Shown here: piece by piece, positions 7,419 through 16,887 of the stretch
Position numbering within the stretch: position 1 is the first letter of the stretch
Layout of the letters: every line of letters starts with the position of its first letter
DNA from: an uncultured Lachnospiraceae bacterium
Lineage (GTDB): Bacteria; Bacillota; Clostridia; Lachnospirales; Lachnospiraceae
Assembly: GCA_948444865.1 (NCBI GenBank)
Contig: CAOJVE010000009.1
Coordinates: forward strand, 1-35,235
Direction: 5' to 3'
DNA: 35,235 nt
Position numbers and translations under genes: made by a program
Notes under the pieces: model-generated
What the model was told of the DNA's origin: nothing
The model's database searches: none
Seen by the model: the letters and a program-made list of their open reading frames with translations, nothing else

Positions 7419-9483
7419 TTATTTCAGGTACAGGCGTATCTTCACGCAGTCCCCTGCCGTCTCCGTTTCATTGCCGCCATAATATCCGTCCCGGTTTCCC
7501 AGGCAGGCTGCGAAAGGGCCGCTGTGGTTTTTCACCACGCCCGTTTCCGTGGCGACTCCGGCCTTTTCCAGACTCTGATTGAGCTGATTGTAGGCGATAT
7601 ATCCTTCGCTTTCATGGTCGTGCTCAGGCAGCAGAGGATATCCATTCTTAGAAAAGGCAATCATCGGCTCCGCACCGGGAATGCGCACTCCTTCCGAGGT
7701 CAGGACATAATACGCGGCTTTTTCTCCGTCCATGTACGCCAGGTCTTCCACTGTCGCATACACCTGGCCATCCCGGCCAATAAATTCTCCATAGCCCTCG
7801 AAGTCTTCCACGCCCGCCTGCTCTCTCAGCAGCCATTTCAGGTCAATTCCCTCGAAATGATCCAGCCAGCCGCCCACACCCATGTACGAAAACATTTCCA
7901 CATTGCCCAGGGCGCCGTAATAGCCGCCCGCAGCCGCTTCGGGATATTCCTTCAGCAGCGCCTCCAGGGCTTCTGTCGTAAATTCCTTCGTGGTCACCGC
8001 CCCCAGATATTCCGCCCCCTGTTGGTAAATTTCTATAGTAAAAACGCGGTCTTTGCTTTCCAAAAAAGGTTCACGGTTATGAAACCCATAGAACGGATCT
8101 TCCGGAGTTTTACCGGGTCCAACCCGCATATACCGCAGATTCTGCACACTGTCCCTGCCGCCTTCCTGGAAAATCTCCAGGCTGATGGGTCCCCGACCCC
8201 CTTTCTCCAGGGGACCGTCCGGGCCGCCCAGAGCAATCATGGGCTGGCTTTTCCGAAGTTCTTTCAGGGAATAGATCCTTTCCGCGCCAGATTCATCCCG
8301 CGCCAGTATGGACAGCCTATCCTGTTCCATATCCATGCCGCACAGCTCCAAAAAGGTCAGCATATCAATTCCATAATAGCCCTCCCGCTCCAGGGGCAGT
8401 CCCAGCCCATACATACGCTGGTTCTGAAAAGAATCCCGGATCAGCGTCTCCAGATCATGAACCGAATAAATCTGCTCCTCCGGCATGGCCTCCCCGGTGA
8501 TGGTCAGGGTATCGTACAGCTCTTCGCCGTCTTTGATCCCCTCAAGGCCGGACAAATCTTTCATATTTGAAATATGTAAAGCGTCCAGAAACGACTGTTC
8601 TTCCCGGGACGGCTCCCTGTCCGTCTCCGTCACTTTGACTTTCGTTCCTGACCCATGGGAGTCATGGTTTTCACTGCCCGGCCTCTTCCCCGTCAATGCG
8701 CAGATATTGGTAAATCTGAATATCCAGCTCTCCTTCCCCGTCAATCCTCTGGACTGTCACCCTGTCTCCTTCACTGGAGAAACGATATTCTTCCCCATAA
8801 TTATTTTCCAGGGTTTCTGCAATCTTGTCGGCAATATCCGCCTCTCTCTCCATGAGAAATTCATGTCCATGGACAGCGGCGTAGCCGTCCAGCATTTCCC
8901 CTTTCCGCGTCTCGGATACCGGAACCAGCGTTTTATCCTGGAGAAGCGCCACCCATGCAATGCTGCGGATATTCCAGGCCGCGTCCACCTGTTTCACTAC
9001 CTTCCCATTGCCGAATTCCGCCGTGGATAAGGAAACCCCGGAGGGAATTATTCCCTCCAGCACAAAATCTTTTGCCGCATATTTCCCTTGGGCGTCCAGT
9101 ATGGCCGAGAGAGACTTCGCTTTCTCGGAACGCTAAATTTTCAGCTGGCCGCTGGTCACCGCCTGCACAGGAATGAGCAGGCTGGCCGTCTTCTCATTTT
9201 CCCCCATCTCAAGGGTATATTCCCCATCCTTCACCCGCTCTCCCGCGATAGTCACCCGCAGGCTTTCTTTTTCATCCGTCACCGATATTTCTTTGTCGAA
9301 AGTCAGATTTACCCGAACGAACTGCTTATCCTCACTGCCCTCGTTGTAAGACTGGATGTCCCCGTCCATAAGCTGCAAAGACTTGGTTTCACTGACCCGC
9401 TTTTTGCCGCAGCCGCTAAGCAGGAGCAGCGCGGCCAAAAGCGGCAGTATGCGCAAAGCGTACAATCTCTTTTTGCCTCTCAT
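7419..9483 (-). pseudogene. Large surface lipoprotein with sulfite-oxidase-fold-like segments, broken by a nonsense codon and a frameshift
   Basis: The ATG at 9483 overlaps the stop of the upstream gene (ATGA) and starts MRGKKRLYALRILPLLAALLLLSGC, a lipoprotein signal. After GQLKI the frame meets TAG at 9133-9135 and then continues unchanged as RSEKAKSLSAILDAQGKYAA; CAG to TAG would explain it. At 8677-8679 (EEAG then SENHDSHGSG) one extra base shifts the frame, after which 400 residues run to the stop at 7419. Repaired, the protein has about 687 residues. Two segments resemble the PF00174 sulfite-oxidase fold: GIDMLTFLELCGMD with QPMIALGGPDGPLEKGG, and GIDLKWLLREQAGV with PMIAFSKNGYPLLPEHDHESEG. 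No cofactor-ligand cysteine is evident here. It is presumably a cell-surface ligand-binding component of the operon. Confidence 0.7.
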
Positions 9484-11600
9484 TTTTTCTTAACCTTCCT
9501 GGCCGCCGAATATGCTCCCTGCACCTTCTTTTTGCCTACCAATCGGTAAGCTCTGACTTTATAGTAATAGGCCTTTCCCTTTTTCAGTCCGATGTCGGTG
9601 TATTTCAGCCGGCTTTTGAAAGACGCCTTATGGATTTTTGTATATTTTCCGTTTTTGCTGTCCGCGCGGTAAATCTGATAGCCGCTGGCGCCCGCCACCT
9701 TTTTCCACTGGAGAGTGGCCTTCCTGGCCGTGTTTCTTTTGACAGAACGGATAGAGGCTTTGCCGGGAAGCGGTTTTGCCGATTTCGCCGCAGACAGCTT
9801 TCCCTTAAGGAGGGGAGAGCCGGCTCCCGTTTTTTTCACGGCCTGTGCCTTATAATAATAAGTCTTTCCCGTCACCAGCCCCGAATCTGTATAGGACACG
9901 CCCTTGACTGTTTGTATTTCCCTGTATTTTCCGTTCTTGCTGGCAGCGCGCCAGATTTTATACGCGGTGGCCCCGCTTACTTTGTTCCAGGTTATCCGAA
10001 TGCTCTTATAGCCGGCGCTGGACGCTTTTTTTATCTTCACCTGGCCCGGAGCCTTTACTTCCGGCGCCGCGCTCCCTTCCTGGATGTCCATGCCAAAGAC
10101 TCCGTACGCCGCGCTCCAGGTGGTCACTCCATCTTTTATCTTACCTGCCTGCCCCGGATCCATGGCAATGCCGAAGAGGAATTTAAACGCCCGCTCGTCC
10201 GTCACATAGGCGCCATATTCGCTGTCCGTCTGATCGTTATCCGGATCCTCCAGCCAGACGCTCTCTGTATATGCATAAACAATCATAGGCTTTATCTCCT
10301 CTTTGGGGCTGCTGCCCAGAGCCGTGTTCATGGCCTGGGTAAATTTTCCCGCCGCAAGGATCTTCTCCTTTAACTCGCTGTCTGTATAGACATTCGGAAA
10401 GACGTATCTCTTGGCGCCGATCAGCTCTTCATAAGTGAATGTTCCCCGGTCATAATAGGCGGCTTCGTTTTCCGGGTCGTTGGCCTGGGTGGCCGCGTCG
10501 TTGGTTCGAAGCCTGGCCGTCATGCCTTTTCCAAAAGTGATTCCCGCGTCCTTTAGGAGTTCTTCCATATAGACGCCTTTGGCTTTGTAGGATGTGATTC
10601 CCCTCATGCCGCAGACTGTCTGATAGACTTTTTCTTCGTTTGACAGGGCAATCATCTGATCCATTGTATAGGCGCGGGCCTTTTTTATCTTCCCGTCTGC
10701 GTCCAGAAGCCGTACGTAGAAATGCTGCGCCCCATATTTTCGGACGGTCACGCGGGCAGTGAAGTCTCTGTAGCCGGAGGCTTCCACCCAGATCTCATAA
10801 TCTGCTATTTTCGCCTTAGTAAATACGCTTGTGGGGAATGTGAGGCCATTTTCATCCACAGCGCATCCGTCTGCTTGGGCGCCGTCCACATAGACAGACG
10901 TTATATTCGCGGCCCAGTCCGGATCGTAGGACTCTAACTCGAAAGTCACTTTGCCGCTTCCATTCATAGCTGCCGACAACCTTTGCTGATTCGCCACCGG
11001 CGGTTCCTTTGCCTCACTCCCGGGCGCTGACGGAATGTTGGTGGGATCTTCCACGGGTTCGCCAGATTTTCCCACTTTTACCGTAAATGTGCAAGAGGCC
11101 GTCTTCCAGCCTTTCAGGGAGGCCGTGACGGTCACCTGGGCCTCTCCCTCCCGAACCGCTGTCAGGGTCACCTCGCCCGGCGCCTGGCTTCCCGCCTCCC
11201 GGCTCTGGACAGTTCCCTGCGCTGACGGATCCGAAGCCGCCACCGTCTGAGTATCCGACGTTTCAACAATGACTGCCGCCGTCTTTGTCTCGCACAGTTC
11301 CTCCCCTTCACATTTGCAGCCTTTTCCAATCTCAAAGCAATCGTAGCCGCCGCATATTTCCGGGCATCCGGCCTTTTCGCATCCGGCGTACTGCACATGG
11401 ATGTAGGGCGAAATAATTGCCTGGAAGCTTTCCCCCGCTTCCAGGGCTATAACGCCGTCTTCCTGTACGTCCACGGATGCGGCAATTTCTATATCTCCGT
11501 GGATATATTCTGCCGGCCCAGACGCGCCGTAAACCGCCGAGACGTTCCACAGAACCGCTAAAGCCGCCATCCACAAAAACCCTCTCCTTAAAAATCCCAT
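9480..11600 (-). CDS. Secreted surface protein: six-Cys module, Shr-HID-like domain, sulfite-oxidase-like domain and two fibronectin III repeats
   Basis: The start at 11600 is favoured by TGGAGGAGAG just before the ATG and a signal peptide (residues 1-26); an upstream ATG at 11663 lacks both. The product has 706 residues. Residues 45-176 look like a Big-like beta-sandwich holding cysteines 74, 79, 83, 88, 95 and 97. Residues 214-288 resemble the DUF1533/Shr haemoglobin-interacting domain (ITSVYVDG ... YEIWVEASGYRDFTARVTV). Residues 293-508 resemble the PF00174 fold: QTVC at 327-330, GVYMEELLKDAGITFGKGMTARLRTND, then PMIVYAY and ERAFKFLFGIAMD. Two fibronectin type III repeats (about 518-607 and 612-703) end in a basic tail. 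No LPXTG or membrane anchor is visible, so attachment may be by charge or by partners. It is intact. Confidence 0.75.
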   Translation of the reverse strand: MGFLRRGFLWMAALAVLWNVSAVYGASGPAEYIHGDIEIAASVDVQEDGVIALEAGESFQAIISPYIHVQYAGCEKAGCPEICGGYDCFEIGKGCKCEGEELCETKTAAVIVETSDTQTVAASDPSAQGTVQSREAGSQAPGEVTLTAVREGEAQVTVTASLKGWKTASCTFTVKVGKSGEPVEDPTNIPSAPGSEAKEPPVANQQRLSAAMNGSGKVTFELESYDPDWAANITSVYVDGAQADGCAVDENGLTFPTSVFTKAKIADYEIWVEASGYRDFTARVTVRKYGAQHFYVRLLDADGKIKKARAYTMDQMIALSNEEKVYQTVCGMRGITSYKAKGVYMEELLKDAGITFGKGMTARLRTNDAATQANDPENEAAYYDRGTFTYEELIGAKRYVFPNVYTDSELKEKILAAGKFTQAMNTALGSSPKEEIKPMIVYAYTESVWLEDPDNDQTDSEYGAYVTDERAFKFLFGIAMDPGQAGKIKDGVTTWSAAYGVFGMDIQEGSAAPEVKAPGQVKIKKASSAGYKSIRITWNKVSGATAYKIWRAASKNGKYREIQTVKGVSYTDSGLVTGKTYYYKAQAVKKTGAGSPLLKGKLSAAKSAKPLPGKASIRSVKRNTARKATLQWKKVAGASGYQIYRADSKNGKYTKIHKASFKSRLKYTDIGLKKGKAYYYKVRAYRLVGKKKVQGAYSAARKVKKK

Positions 11601-11684
11601 CCTCTCTCCTCCATTCCTGAAAAGGCATTCGCAAAAAAGACCATGCCCTTTTGTATGGGGCACAGCCTTCTTTTCTTTTGCGCC

Positions 11685-14651
11685 TTAAATTTTCTTCACA
11701 GACGCTTTGGCTGAAAGCCCTTTCTTTTGCAGCATTCTCCTATAACTTTTTTGCTTCGCTGCCGGAATGCGCACCTTCAGCTTCCTATAATTGACGCTGC
11801 CGGCTTTTGTAAAAGCTTTCGCCCCGATTTTTGACGCTGTCAGCTTTTTGCCTGAGATTGTGAGCTTTTGCAGTTTTCTGCAATTATAAAATGCCTGACT
11901 TCCAATTTTATTTACTTTTGCGCCGATTGTCACTGTGGTCAGCGCTGTGCATCCTTTGAACGCCTGCTTGCCGATGACGGTCACATTGCCTTTGATCTCG
12001 GCCTTTTTCAGCTTTTTATGGTTCGCAAACGCTTTGTCGGCCACGGCAGTTACCTGATACGAAATCTTGTTGACCGTAATCTTAGCCGGGATAGAGACGG
12101 ATGTGGCTTTCTTATTCGTCGGCTTTACATACGTGACCGTATTGGTCTTTCCAATCTTCGTAATGCGGTAAACCGCCTTCGTTTTCGTCAGTTTCTGTCC
12201 CACTTTTGGTTTCGGCGTACCCGTCGGTTTGGCGGGCTTCGGCGTATTCGTTGGTTTTGACGGATCTGCAGGCTTCGATGGTTCGGATGGTTTTGATGGT
12301 TCCGACGGCTTCGGCTGATCTGGCTTCGCCGGCACAGCCGCTATTGCAGCTTTGATTTTCCTTTTCACGTCTGCCTGCGCCTCCAGGGATGGACTGGCTC
12401 CAATGAGCTTTTCCGCCTCGTCTATGGCTTCCTGCAGGGCAGCTTTCTCATTCTCATATCCGTCTGCCGCTTTTTCCAGGACCGCTTTTCCACTGTCCGC
12501 CGCCTGTTTAAGCAATGCGTCCACAGCCCTTCCGTCCGCATTATATTCAAGCATCTGCACGGTAAGACTCTCGCCTGCCTCCGCTTCATTGGCCGTCACT
12601 ACGAATTTGTCTTCTCCCTCATTGTAAGCAGCCGTATAAGGAATGCCGGCATTGTTGATTCCGTTGGCAATCGCTTTGGCAAAATCGTTTACAGTCATAT
12701 TCACAAAATTATGGGCATGGCCGGTGATCTGCGCCACCTGTTTTCCGTTGCTTAAAAGCTGCACATGGTACATGCCCCGCATGTTGGCCTTATGGGTGAC
12801 CGCCACTTCCACAGAAGCCGGTTTTTCCGCTGTCCCGGCCGTCCGTTTATTGTTCAGCGCAATGCCGATGGGGATATACGTCTCCAGATCTGTCCACTGG
12901 GCTATCCGCTCTTTGTCTTCCGACGTGATGCTTTGGACGCCGCCTGCAGACGCCTGAATGCTTAAGATTCCATTATAAACAGCCGCCCAGTCTGTGGATG
13001 CCATAGTGATGACAAGCTGCCTTTGATCCTCCGGATTAACGGCATATGTGATATCCCTTTTTGTTTCCTTTACATTGCCGCCCGCAATACAGATATCCAA
13101 ATCTTTCGCCAGATCTTCCGGGTTCTTTGAGATGGCAATCCGGTGATCGAAGGTGACCGTGGCTATAATCGTCTGGTTTAATTCTCCGTCGTTATCGTCA
13201 TGCTCCTTATTGGTCACGGCGAAATCCACGATTCGGGGCGCCGCCGCCTCTTCCACCTCCAGCTGCACCTGCGCCGGATTATAGGTTGTGGACTCCACCT
13301 GGAGTGTGTATGTGCCAGGTCGGGTAATGACGCTTTCGTCCAGTTCCAGATAATAAACCCAGCCGTTCGTCCCCCGCTCATCCTTTACGGCGTACTGATC
13401 TTTCGCCAGTTCCTGTCCGTCCAGGATTACCTTGTTTATATTTTCAAAATACGCGCCAATGCTCTGACTTATCTTCGGAGCCTGGCCTTTAATCCGGATG
13501 GCGCCTTTGGCAGAGCATGGACCGTCCGGCTCCAGCGTCACGTCCTCTGCATCCACAACGTCCAGCCCGAATACGTATTTCGCGATCCGGCTCCTGGTGT
13601 CCTCGCTGGAAATTTTCCCATTTTCGTCCATCGCCTGCCCGAAGCAGAAACGATAGGCGTCCCTGCGGTTCATCGTCAGATTTTTCACATCGTCCGCTGT
13701 CTGCACCTGATTGACATACATCACGTTGTACCCATAGCAAAGCAAAGGTCCGACTTCTGTCCCGCTCTGGATAACCGCCTCGTCATTGTACAGATCCGCC
13801 TGCGTCATGGACGGATTCTTCGCCATCGCTTCCGCCATTCCGTTTGCGAAGGAATACCGTGTCTGTCCCATGAGCTCTTCCCATGTAAAGCTTGTGTAAT
13901 ACGCATTGTGAGACGATACGCTCTTAAGATCCGCCAGGGCAGCCTGCCACTCTTCGGAAGCCGTGTCCAGCCCCGTTTCCCGCGCCAGCATGTCCGTGGC
14001 GCGAACCATCAGCTTCTGGCCTTCCTTGAATTCTACGCCCGCCTCCGCAAGCAAGTCCGAAAGCGGCACGCCTTCTCCCTTGGATATAGACGGGAAGCCC
14101 TGCATACTGCATCCGTAGGAATAATAATACGGCTTCTTGCCGTGCTTCTGTGCCAGTTCCTTCATCTGGTCTTCCGTCCAATACTGCTCCTTCAGCACGT
14201 TGCCGTCCTTGTCGATGTGTCGGATGGCAAACCCTTTCGCCGTATTCTTCGTTTCCCCTGCAATCTCATCCAGATCCACCCAGTCGCTGCCGGAAACATC
14301 TGGACTTTCCGCGCCCTCGTTTCCGCTTATGCCTGCGTTTTCCGGCGCGGCTTCCGTATCTTCTGCAGAAAGCTCCTCATTTTCCGCCTCCTGCCCGGAA
14401 GCTTCGCTTTCTTCCACAGCGGCTTTTTCTGCGGATAGGGCTTCCCCGGCCTCTTCCTCGGCCACAGCCTCTTCAAGCTCCGGATTTTTGGCGCTCTCTG
14501 TAAACGCGTCGGCTTCACCGTCCGGAACTGTCATCTCCATGGCTTCTGAAACGCTGACCGTCTCCGCTCCCGCCGCAAACGCCATTGTGTTTGCAGGAAG
14601 AAGCATCGTCGCCGTCAAAAACAGCACCATGATCTTCTTTGGACATCTCAT
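11685..14651 (-). CDS. Large secreted surface protein with sulfite-oxidase-like, Shr-HID-like and BspA-type LRR domains
   Basis: This 988-residue protein begins with a signal peptide (1-27; AAGGAGGAAAAAAGG upstream) and an acidic Glu/Ala-rich linker to about 130. Residues 139-368 match the domain of the 706-aa neighbour: Cys181 in YYYSYGCSMQGF, GVPLSDLLAEAGVEFKEGQKLMVRATD, GPLLCYGYN and RFCFGQAMD. Residues 393-467 are DUF1533/Shr-HID-like. A beta-rich region at 470-700 includes a two-histidine ITGHAHNFVNMTV stretch (645 and 647). A helical segment at 705-772, a Pro/Lys/Ser wall-spanning repeat at 777-817 (SEPSKP units) and BspA-type leucine-rich repeats at about 850-955 (VTVIGKQAFKGCTALTTVTIG) follow. 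It is intact, lies 84 bp upstream of the 706-aa gene and probably displays ligand-binding domains outside the wall. Confidence 0.75.
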   Translation of the reverse strand: MRCPKKIMVLFLTATMLLPANTMAFAAGAETVSVSEAMEMTVPDGEADAFTESAKNPELEEAVAEEEAGEALSAEKAAVEESEASGQEAENEELSAEDTEAAPENAGISGNEGAESPDVSGSDWVDLDEIAGETKNTAKGFAIRHIDKDGNVLKEQYWTEDQMKELAQKHGKKPYYYSYGCSMQGFPSISKGEGVPLSDLLAEAGVEFKEGQKLMVRATDMLARETGLDTASEEWQAALADLKSVSSHNAYYTSFTWEELMGQTRYSFANGMAEAMAKNPSMTQADLYNDEAVIQSGTEVGPLLCYGYNVMYVNQVQTADDVKNLTMNRRDAYRFCFGQAMDENGKISSEDTRSRIAKYVFGLDVVDAEDVTLEPDGPCSAKGAIRIKGQAPKISQSIGAYFENINKVILDGQELAKDQYAVKDERGTNGWVYYLELDESVITRPGTYTLQVESTTYNPAQVQLEVEEAAAPRIVDFAVTNKEHDDNDGELNQTIIATVTFDHRIAISKNPEDLAKDLDICIAGGNVKETKRDITYAVNPEDQRQLVITMASTDWAAVYNGILSIQASAGGVQSITSEDKERIAQWTDLETYIPIGIALNNKRTAGTAEKPASVEVAVTHKANMRGMYHVQLLSNGKQVAQITGHAHNFVNMTVNDFAKAIANGINNAGIPYTAAYNEGEDKFVVTANEAEAGESLTVQMLEYNADGRAVDALLKQAADSGKAVLEKAADGYENEKAALQEAIDEAEKLIGASPSLEAQADVKRKIKAAIAAVPAKPDQPKPSEPSKPSEPSKPADPSKPTNTPKPAKPTGTPKPKVGQKLTKTKAVYRITKIGKTNTVTYVKPTNKKATSVSIPAKITVNKISYQVTAVADKAFANHKKLKKAEIKGNVTVIGKQAFKGCTALTTVTIGAKVNKIGSQAFYNCRKLQKLTISGKKLTASKIGAKAFTKAGSVNYRKLKVRIPAAKQKSYRRMLQKKGLSAKASVKKI

Positions 14652-14688
14652 TCCTTTTTTCCTCCTTCTTCTTGTCTTTTACCTTTAT

Positions 14689-16887
14689 CTATCGTAAACC
14701 CTCCGGCGCTTTCGCAGCCGGCAGGAAAAGGTAACGGTATTTGTTTTCTCCTTTTATCTTCACTGCGGCAAAATATCCCCCGCGGCTCATGTAATAGCCA
14801 TTTTGCAGGCCGGACGCGGTTTCTTCCATTTCCGCTTCATCTGTAAGCGTGTATTTCTTCCCGAAATCTTTCTGTATCAGAAACTCGTCCGCCGTATCGG
14901 CGCAGTATCCCATAAAATACATCCCCATGGGATATTTAGGCTCATGGATGCCGATGTAGAGATCCATCTTCTGCAGATAAATGCATTCCAGCTCCGGCGC
15001 TTCTGGCAAAAGAGACAGCAGATCGTTTTTCCTCAGCCAGGCCAGTGTGTTTTCATAATCCGGCGTCAGATAGACAAACGCGTTGTTCAGATGATACGAG
15101 TAATGCTGGCAGTCCGCCTCCCCGCTCCCTGTGAACAGCAAAACCGCTTCCGCCGTCTTCTCCGGGAAATAGCGTTCCTGAAGATTCATTCTTTTTAAAT
15201 CCTCTGCCATGCAGGAAAGGAGCTGCCGCCTGCGCTTTTCTGAAAGGGTGAGCTTAAACGTTCCTGTGAAAAATCTGTCTGAGAGAAAAACCTCCCCTGT
15301 CTCATACGCTTTCTGCGCCCACCCGCCTTTGTTTATTTTTTTTAAGAATAACGATAGCCGCTCCTGTTTAGCCTCTGTTTCTTCCTCCAGAGAAAGCATC
15401 TGCTCCAACTGCCCGTAGGAAGCGCGGTCATAATACCAGATATGTTCCCTCCCCTTCCCATCTGTATAAGAAAAAGAAATGTCATAGGGAACCACCGTCT
15501 CCGCCTCCCCGCCCGGCCCTTTCTCCATCTTCCCCGCGTCCAGAAAAAGCCTCTGCAGGTCTTTCACCTTCTCAATGGCTCCCTGCTCCTTCGCAGTCAG
15601 ATGGCTCATGATATAATATCCCCGCCCGGACGCGCTCCCGGAAGCCTCCCCACCGAGAAAACCCGGCGCTCCCACATAGGACGCCTTCGCCTCCCGTATC
15701 TCGCCGGAACTTAAAAACCTCTCCGCGCCGTGGCAAAAACCGCTCTGAAAAATAACGCATATCAGCAGCAGGGGCGCCGTCTGCAAAACCGCCGATAAGA
15801 AATTTCCGCGAAAACCATGGGAAAAAAGAAGCCGCCTCCAGAATATATGCACCCCGTAGAACCCGGCCATCCCCAGCGCCGCCGCCATGGCTACGCTGTA
15901 GTCATACAGCCAGGAAAAAACCAGGGAAAAAACCAGGAAACCGGTCAGCCCGATTACAAATTCGGATAAAAAACGATTTGCGCCGAAAATTCCGGCCGCC
16001 TCCGCCTTCCTGTGCCGCAAAATAAACCCGGCCGCCGCAAAAAGGAAAAACGCTCCCGCCGTCCATCCGGCCAGTTTCCCCCAGGATACAGGGTCTGGCG
16101 CGTCCGTAGAAAGAGGCCGAATAAACTGGGCGTGCCGCTGCATCTCCTCCACAAAAAACAATGCCGGGTTCCAGCAAGCCCTCTGTTCCAGCAGCGAAGG
16201 CCGTATCTGATCTCCCCCCGTATAGGCGACCACGCCCCAGGCATTTCCCCAATACAGCTTTTTCAGCAGCAGATTAACGCTATAGCACAGAACCGTCGGC
16301 GCCCCCAGAAAGCCCGCCCAGTAAACAAGCGCCTCGGACAGCGTTCCCGCCAGAAAGCCCGCCGCTGCCGCCGCCAGAAAACTAAACAGTCCCATGACGA
16401 AAATGCCGGCGGACAGATATGCAACGTTCCTGACCAGTCCCGGATAGCCGCCCAGCGCCTGAAGATTCAGCCACAGGGACAAACCCATGGGCAAAGCAAC
16501 GCTTCCCGCCAACATAAGCGTCCCGACCAGCGCCCGATTCATATAAAGCCGCCATCTGGCAACGCCCAGAGAAAAGAAAATAGTCGTCTCCCTCTTATTC
16601 CACACAAACCGGAACAGAGAAATTCCCGCCGCAAGCCCCAGTCCGATACTGGCCACCGCTGCCAAAGGAATGGCCTGGGGATGGATCAGGCGGAATTTCA
16701 TCTGGTCATGGGTCACTTCAATATTAAAGATCGAATCCCCCGGCAGTCCGGCTGTCCCAAAGGGAATCAGCATCAAAAAAGTTATCATTCCCACCGGCAG
16801 AATCCAGATATTTTTCTCCAGCGCATAACAAAAATCATGACCGCCCGCCGATATCCCTCTACCCGAAAATCTTTTCCCAGTCAACAT
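14689..16887 (-). CDS. Large ABC transporter permease with C-terminal extracellular domain (DUF6449-like)
   Basis: This 732-residue membrane protein has about nine or ten hydrophobic segments in residues 25-395, then a soluble region of about 330 residues with no further membrane helix. The latter contains DISFSYTDGKGREHIWYYDR and AFVYLTPDYENTLAWLRKNDLL, reminiscent of DUF6449 permeases of Firmicutes (from memory, not searched). The topology suggests that the C-terminal domain lies outside the cell. The start overlaps the end of the ATPase gene by 29 bases, with GGAAAG just upstream. It pairs with that ATPase as an exporter-type ABC system. In this operon it might remove or deliver the ligand handled by the surface proteins, but the direction of transport is not shown. 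The frame is intact though its ATPase is frameshifted. Confidence 0.75.
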   Translation of the reverse strand: MLTGKRFSGRGISAGGHDFCYALEKNIWILPVGMITFLMLIPFGTAGLPGDSIFNIEVTHDQMKFRLIHPQAIPLAAVASIGLGLAAGISLFRFVWNKRETTIFFSLGVARWRLYMNRALVGTLMLAGSVALPMGLSLWLNLQALGGYPGLVRNVAYLSAGIFVMGLFSFLAAAAAGFLAGTLSEALVYWAGFLGAPTVLCYSVNLLLKKLYWGNAWGVVAYTGGDQIRPSLLEQRACWNPALFFVEEMQRHAQFIRPLSTDAPDPVSWGKLAGWTAGAFFLFAAAGFILRHRKAEAAGIFGANRFLSEFVIGLTGFLVFSLVFSWLYDYSVAMAAALGMAGFYGVHIFWRRLLFSHGFRGNFLSAVLQTAPLLLICVIFQSGFCHGAERFLSSGEIREAKASYVGAPGFLGGEASGSASGRGYYIMSHLTAKEQGAIEKVKDLQRLFLDAGKMEKGPGGEAETVVPYDISFSYTDGKGREHIWYYDRASYGQLEQMLSLEEETEAKQERLSLFLKKINKGGWAQKAYETGEVFLSDRFFTGTFKLTLSEKRRRQLLSCMAEDLKRMNLQERYFPEKTAEAVLLFTGSGEADCQHYSYHLNNAFVYLTPDYENTLAWLRKNDLLSLLPEAPELECIYLQKMDLYIGIHEPKYPMGMYFMGYCADTADEFLIQKDFGKKYTLTDEAEMEETASGLQNGYYMSRGGYFAAVKIKGENKYRYLFLPAAKAPEGLR

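Noticed and set aside
9133-9135. Recoding of TAG (pyrrolysine) in the lipoprotein
   Set aside because: The same gene also carries a frameshift and four neighbours are broken, and no pyl gene or PYLIS-like context was seen.
11640-11665. Attenuator hairpin between the 988-aa and 706-aa genes
   Set aside because: TGCCC/GGGCA makes only a 5-bp stem with the T-run several bases away; too weak to annotate.
13200-14438. Long plus-strand open frame of 412 codons opposite the 988-aa gene
   Set aside because: It is antisense to a protein with clear domains and a signal peptide, lacks a ribosome binding site and has no recognisable family; similar shadows lie at 7524-8570 and 16012-17130.
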